Shown here in pieces: positions 60,558-64,000 of a stretch of DNA of 64,000 nucleotides. Position 1 is the first letter of the stretch, and each line of letters starts with the position of its first letter. The translations under genes and the position numbers were made by a program. The notes beneath the pieces are model-generated. The model did no database searches. It was not told where the DNA came from and saw nothing but the letters and a program-made list of their open reading frames with translations. Source of the stretch: Delftia tsuruhatensis (GTDB taxonomy: Bacteria; Pseudomonadota; Gammaproteobacteria; Burkholderiales; Burkholderiaceae_C); NCBI RefSeq assembly GCF_903815225.1, contig NZ_LR813084.1, positions 5,294,001 to 5,358,000 on the forward strand. The letters run 5' to 3'.

Positions 60558-61298
60558 TCAGCCCTTGTAGGCCTCGGGGTCGAGGCGGCGCATTTCGGCC
60601 TCGATCCATTGCTCGACCTCTTGCATGAGTTCGTCATGCTTGCGGCCCACGGACGCGATGGGCTTGCCGATGGAGACATCGACCATGCCCGGCGTCTTGA
60701 TGAAGGCCTTGCGGGGCCAGCACTTGGCCGAGGTGACGGCGATGGGCACGACCGGCACGCCGGTCATGATGGCCAGGCGCGTGGCGCCGGTCTTGTACTC
60801 GCCCTTTTCGCCGCGCGGGATGCGCGTGCCCTCGGGGAACATGATGACCCAGGTGCCCTGGGCCAGCAGGCGCCTGCCCTGCTCGACCACCTTGTGGAAG
60901 GCGCGCGAGCCGTGCTTGCGGTCGATGTGGATCATGTCCAGGCTGCCGATGGACCAGCCGAAGAAGGGCACCATGAGCAACTCCTTCTTGAACACATAGG
61001 CCAGCGGTCGCGGCATGATGGCCGGCATCAGGAAGGTCTCGTAGGTGGACTGGTGCTTGACCAGCAGCACCACGCCCTGCTTCGGATCGGTGGGCAGGTT
61101 GTCCATGCCCTGCACCCGGTAGCGCATGCCCATGATGGCGCGCGCGCTGTCCACCGACAGCTTGAGCCAGGCGCGCGCCACGGCATACACGCGCTGCGGC
61201 GAACCTCCCAGCCAGCGCGTGAGCAGCACGGCCAGGGTGTAGGGGATCACGGTGATGCCCATCCAGAGCATGTGGAGGGTGGAGCGGATCAGGGACAT
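60558..61298 (-). CDS. plsC: 1-acyl-sn-glycerol-3-phosphate acyltransferase
   Basis: A 246-residue membrane-bound acyltransferase of phospholipid synthesis. The first family motif reads KHQSTYET, an H-x4-E variant of the usual H-x4-D. FPEGTRIPRGEKGEYKTGA is motif III, and VVPIAVTSAKCW follows motif IV. The N-terminal hydrophobic helix (MSLIRSTLHMLWMGITVIPY) anchors it. It lies after gmhB on the same strand, a common order glyS-gmhB-plsC in related bacteria by recall. Confidence 0.92.
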   Translation of the reverse strand: MSLIRSTLHMLWMGITVIPYTLAVLLTRWLGGSPQRVYAVARAWLKLSVDSARAIMGMRYRVQGMDNLPTDPKQGVVLLVKHQSTYETFLMPAIMPRPLAYVFKKELLMVPFFGWSIGSLDMIHIDRKHGSRAFHKVVEQGRRLLAQGTWVIMFPEGTRIPRGEKGEYKTGATRLAIMTGVPVVPIAVTSAKCWPRKAFIKTPGMVDVSIGKPIASVGRKHDELMQEVEQWIEAEMRRLDPEAYKG

Positions 61299-61419
61299 GG
61301 CGACAGTCTGGGGCAGAAGGCGGCGCGGGGACCGGGCGGCAGGCCCGGGCCTCGCGCCCTCGGGAATCGGAACTCACAAAGATAGCATTGTGCGCAAGCC
61401 ACGCGTGACCAGGCGCCGT

Positions 61420-61989
61420 TCAGGGCGCTGGCGCGGCACCAGGCGGGATGATGGCATCGGCCAGCGCGGCCAGGCTGGCATGGCGCTGCGTGCCGGACGG
61501 CAGGCCCGGCGGCAGCGCGCCATCCAGCGCCACTCCGGCGCTGGCGCCCGTGCAGACCAGGTGCAGGCGCGCGCCCATGGCCGAGCCGGCCTGCAGGTGG
61601 GCGACACAGGAGCCGATGACCCACAGCTGGTGCCCCTCGACGCCGAAGCGCTCGGCGATCTGCTCGAACAGCGCCGTGCCGGGCTTGCGGCAATGGCATT
61701 CCTCGTCCGGTGCATGGGGGCAGTAGAACACGGCGTCCACGCGCGCACCGGCAGCCGCCATCTCGCGGTGCATGCGCGCGTGCACGGCATTGAGCTCGGT
61801 CACATCGAACAGGCCACGGCCCAGTCCCGGCTGGTTGGTGGCCACCACCACATGCCAGCCCGCGCGGTTCAGACGCGCCACGGCTTCGAGTGCGCCCGGC
61901 TGGGCCTTCCAGGCCTCGGCGGAGCCGATGAAGCCCTCCTCGCCAGTCTGGTTGAGGGTGCCGTCACGGTCCAGGATCGCAATTTTCAT
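61420..61989 (-). CDS. gmhB: D-glycero-beta-D-manno-heptose-1,7-bisphosphate 7-phosphatase, with altered motif IV
   Basis: A 189-residue HAD phosphatase that should remove the 7-phosphate in LPS heptose synthesis. Motif I ILDRDGTLN (nucleophile Asp and acid/base Asp) is intact, as is VVVATNQPGLGRGLF (motif II), and the zinc-loop-like CPHAPDEECHCRKP is present. The motif IV position reads VIGSCVAHLQAG where the family normally has GD with a further Asp before LQAG. Both acidic residues are absent. The surrounding frame is intact, so this is substitution, not frameshift. Function may be weakened or changed. Confidence 0.85.
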   Translation of the reverse strand: MKIAILDRDGTLNQTGEEGFIGSAEAWKAQPGALEAVARLNRAGWHVVVATNQPGLGRGLFDVTELNAVHARMHREMAAAGARVDAVFYCPHAPDEECHCRKPGTALFEQIAERFGVEGHQLWVIGSCVAHLQAGSAMGARLHLVCTGASAGVALDGALPPGLPSGTQRHASLAALADAIIPPGAAPAP

Positions 61990-62043
61990 GGTCGGGTCCC
62001 AGGAAGGAAGACGCGGGCCCGGGCGGCACAGGCCGCCACGGGA

Positions 62044-64000
62044 TCAGGAGGCCAGGCGCGACAGGTCGGCGACCTGGTTCATGGCTTCGTGCAGCGTGGC
62101 CAGCAGGCCCAGGCGGTTGGCCTTGAGCGCCGGGTCCTCGGCATTGACCATCACATGCTCGAAGAAGGCATCGACCGGCGCGCGCAGCGCGGCCAGGGTC
62201 TGCAGGCTGGCGGTGTAGTCGCCGGCGGCGAACTGCTGCTGCGCCTTGGGCGCCACCGATTGCAGCGCGGCGTACAAGTCCTTTTCGGCGGCTTCGGCCA
62301 GCACGGCCGCATCGACCTGAGCCTGCACGGCCTGGTCCGCCTTCTTGAGGATGTTGCCCACGCGCTTGTTGGCGGCGGCCAGGGCCGGCGCCTCGGGCAG
62401 CTCGCCGAAGGCGCGCACGGCCTCCAGGCGCTTTTGCACGTCGGACAGGCGCTGCGGGCGCAGGGCCAGCACGGAGTCCACTTCCTGGGCCGAGAAGCCT
62501 TGCTCGCGCAGGTTGCCGGCCAGGCGGTCATAGATGAAGTCGGCCAGCTGGGGCGTGGCGTCCTCGATCTTGTCGCCAAAGGCGGGCAGCACGCTGACCA
62601 GCAGGGTCTCCAGGTCCAGGGCCAGGTCCTTCTCGACCAGCATGCGGATCACGCCCAGCGCATGGCGGCGCAGCGCGAACGGATCGCGGTCGCCCGTGGG
62701 CAGGTTGCCGATGCCGAACATGCCCACCAGGGTTTCCAGCTTGTCGGCCAGGGCCACGACCACGCCGGCGTTGCCGCGCGGCAGCTCGTCGCCCGCGAAG
62801 CGCGGCTTGTAGTGGTCCTCGATGGCATCGGCCACGGCCGTGTCCAGGCCGTCGTTGAGCGCGTAGTAGCGGCCCATGGTGCCCTGCAGCTCGGGGAACT
62901 CGCCCACCATGTCGGTCACGAGGTCGGTCTTGGCCAGTTGCGCGGCCAGGTCGGCCTGCTGGGCCAGGCCCGTGTCGCCCAGCTGGCGGGCAATGCTCTT
63001 GGCGATGGAGCGCACGCGCTCCACGCGCTCGCCCTGGGTGCCGAGCTTGTTGTGGTAGACCACCTTGCCCAGACCGTCCACGCGCGAGGCCAGGGTCTTC
63101 TTGCGGTCCTGGTCGAAGAAGAACTTGGCATCGGCCAGGCGCGGGCGCACCACGCGCTCGTTGCCGCCGACGACGGCGCTGGCGTCCTGCGGGCTGATGT
63201 TGCTGACCACCAGGAACTGATGGGTCAGCTTGCCTGCGGCATCCAGCAGCGGGAAATACTTCTGGTTGGCCTTCATGGTCAGGATCAGGCATTCCTGCGG
63301 CACGTCCAGGAACTCCTTCTCGAATTCGCAGACCAGCACGTTGGGACGCTCGACCAGGGCCGTGACTTCGTCCAGCAGGGCCTCATCCTCGATGGGGCGC
63401 ACGCCACCGCCCACGCGCTCGGCGGCGGCCTGCAGCTGGCGCGCGATCTCGGCGCGGCGCTCGGCAAAGCCGGCGATGACGGCGCCTTCCTCGCGCAGCT
63501 GCTCGGCATAGTCGTCCGCGCAGCGGATGACCACCGGGTCCACGGCCGCCTCGAAGCGGTGGCCATGCGTGGCCGGGCCGGCCGTCAGGCCCAGGGCCTT
63601 GACGCCGATCAGCACCTCGGTGCCGTGCAGCACCACCAGGCCATGGGCCGGGCGCACGAAGTTCACGCTGCTCCAGCCATCGGCCAGCTGGTAGCGCATG
63701 ACCTTGGGAATGGGCAGCCGGGCAATGGCTTCGTCCAGCGCCTTCTGCACGCCGTCGGCCAGCAGCACGCCGCGCACGGTGGAGGCGTGGAACAGGGCTT
63801 CGGCCTTGCCTTCGCCCTGGCGGGTCAGGCCGGCCACGGCCTCTTCACCAGCGCCCAGGGCAGCCAGCTTCTTGAGCAGTGCCGGCGTAGGCCTGCCTTC
63901 GGCATCCAGGCCCACGGAGACGGGCATGAGCTTTTGCGAGACGGCCTTGTCCTCGGCCTGGGGCAGGACTTCGGTGATGTGGGCGGCCAGGCGGCGCGGC
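62044..64000 (-). CDS. glyS: Glycine--tRNA ligase beta subunit, 5' end beyond the window
   Basis: About 652 codons are visible and the frame continues past the right edge; the full protein is usually about 700 residues. The visible start contains EVLPQAEDKAVSQKLMPVSV. ALDEAIARLPIPKVMRYQL and FVRPAHGLVVLHG belong to the HD-like catalytic core region. RLADAKFFFDQDRKKTLASRV and KTDLVTDMVGEFPELQGTMGRYYA are typical of GlyS. The C-terminal part is the anticodon-binding region. It is the first visible gene of a run with gmhB and plsC. An internal ATG at 63925-63927 is not the start. Confidence 0.94.
   Translation of the reverse strand, partial: PRRLAAHITEVLPQAEDKAVSQKLMPVSVGLDAEGRPTPALLKKLAALGAGEEAVAGLTRQGEGKAEALFHASTVRGVLLADGVQKALDEAIARLPIPKVMRYQLADGWSSVNFVRPAHGLVVLHGTEVLIGVKALGLTAGPATHGHRFEAAVDPVVIRCADDYAEQLREEGAVIAGFAERRAEIARQLQAAAERVGGGVRPIEDEALLDEVTALVERPNVLVCEFEKEFLDVPQECLILTMKANQKYFPLLDAAGKLTHQFLVVSNISPQDASAVVGGNERVVRPRLADAKFFFDQDRKKTLASRVDGLGKVVYHNKLGTQGERVERVRSIAKSIARQLGDTGLAQQADLAAQLAKTDLVTDMVGEFPELQGTMGRYYALNDGLDTAVADAIEDHYKPRFAGDELPRGNAGVVVALADKLETLVGMFGIGNLPTGDRDPFALRRHALGVIRMLVEKDLALDLETLLVSVLPAFGDKIEDATPQLADFIYDRLAGNLREQGFSAQEVDSVLALRPQRLSDVQKRLEAVRAFGELPEAPALAAANKRVGNILKKADQAVQAQVDAAVLAEAAEKDLYAALQSVAPKAQQQFAAGDYTASLQTLAALRAPVDAFFEHVMVNAEDPALKANRLGLLATLHEAMNQVADLSRLAS

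Overview
The window looks like a chromosomal segment of a high-GC betaproteobacterium, most likely a Comamonadaceae member of the Delftia/Acidovorax/Comamonas type. The evidence is the very GC-rich codon use, the xps-type order of the type II secretion genes, SlmA beside argB, several orphan Bug/TctC solute receptors, and a short intergenic repeat I associate with that family. The genus is inferred, not proven. No tRNA, rRNA, insertion sequence, prophage or CRISPR array was seen.

Layout. 1-7600: a truncated GntR regulator with paired operators, an S9 peptidase, an Atm1-type ABC exporter, a YciA-type thioesterase, a bactofilin, and a MarR-MATE efflux pair. 7635-17631: a long minus-strand fatty-acid catabolism block (TetR, acyl-CoA dehydrogenase, DUF2147 protein, 3-hydroxyacyl-CoA dehydrogenase/enoyl-CoA hydratase fusion, thiolase, hydrolase, two thioesterases, enoyl-CoA hydratase) with a 12-bp palindrome before the TetR gene. 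17896-20258: a plus-strand unit with a tiny leader ORF, two hairpins, a small basic protein, and a soluble protein fusing a Clp-like AAA+ ATPase to an FtsH-like M41 zinc peptidase. 20389-24426: slmA, a two-component system and argB.

24549-35748: a surface polysaccharide locus. It holds a WecA/TagO-type initiating transferase, a GT2 enzyme, a 1275-residue methyltransferase/coiled-coil/GT2/GT4 protein, two methyltransferases, an acyltransferase and a Wzm/Wzt exporter whose Wzt carries a C-terminal cargo domain. 35967-50273: a parvulin-type foldase, an abundant-looking exported surface protein, a lipoprotein and a full T2SS operon transcribed E-F-G-H-I-J-K-L-M-N-D. The secretin carries eleven 15-bp tandem repeats. 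Polysaccharide export, a surface protein and a secretion machine thus lie side by side, which suggests cell-envelope or surface-layer assembly.

50420-64000: coaX, a Kbp-like BON-LysM protein, a maleate-isomerase/Bug/LysR cluster, a second LysR/Bug/oxidoreductase/CoA-transferase cluster, a rhodanese, and a housekeeping run (YgjP-type metallopeptidase, plsC, gmhB, 5'-truncated glyS). The most unusual item is the Clp-like AAA+/M41 fusion with its attenuator-like leader. Next are the giant glycosyltransferase, a gmhB that lacks its late HAD acidic residues, the secretin repeats, and a two-copy intergenic repeat.
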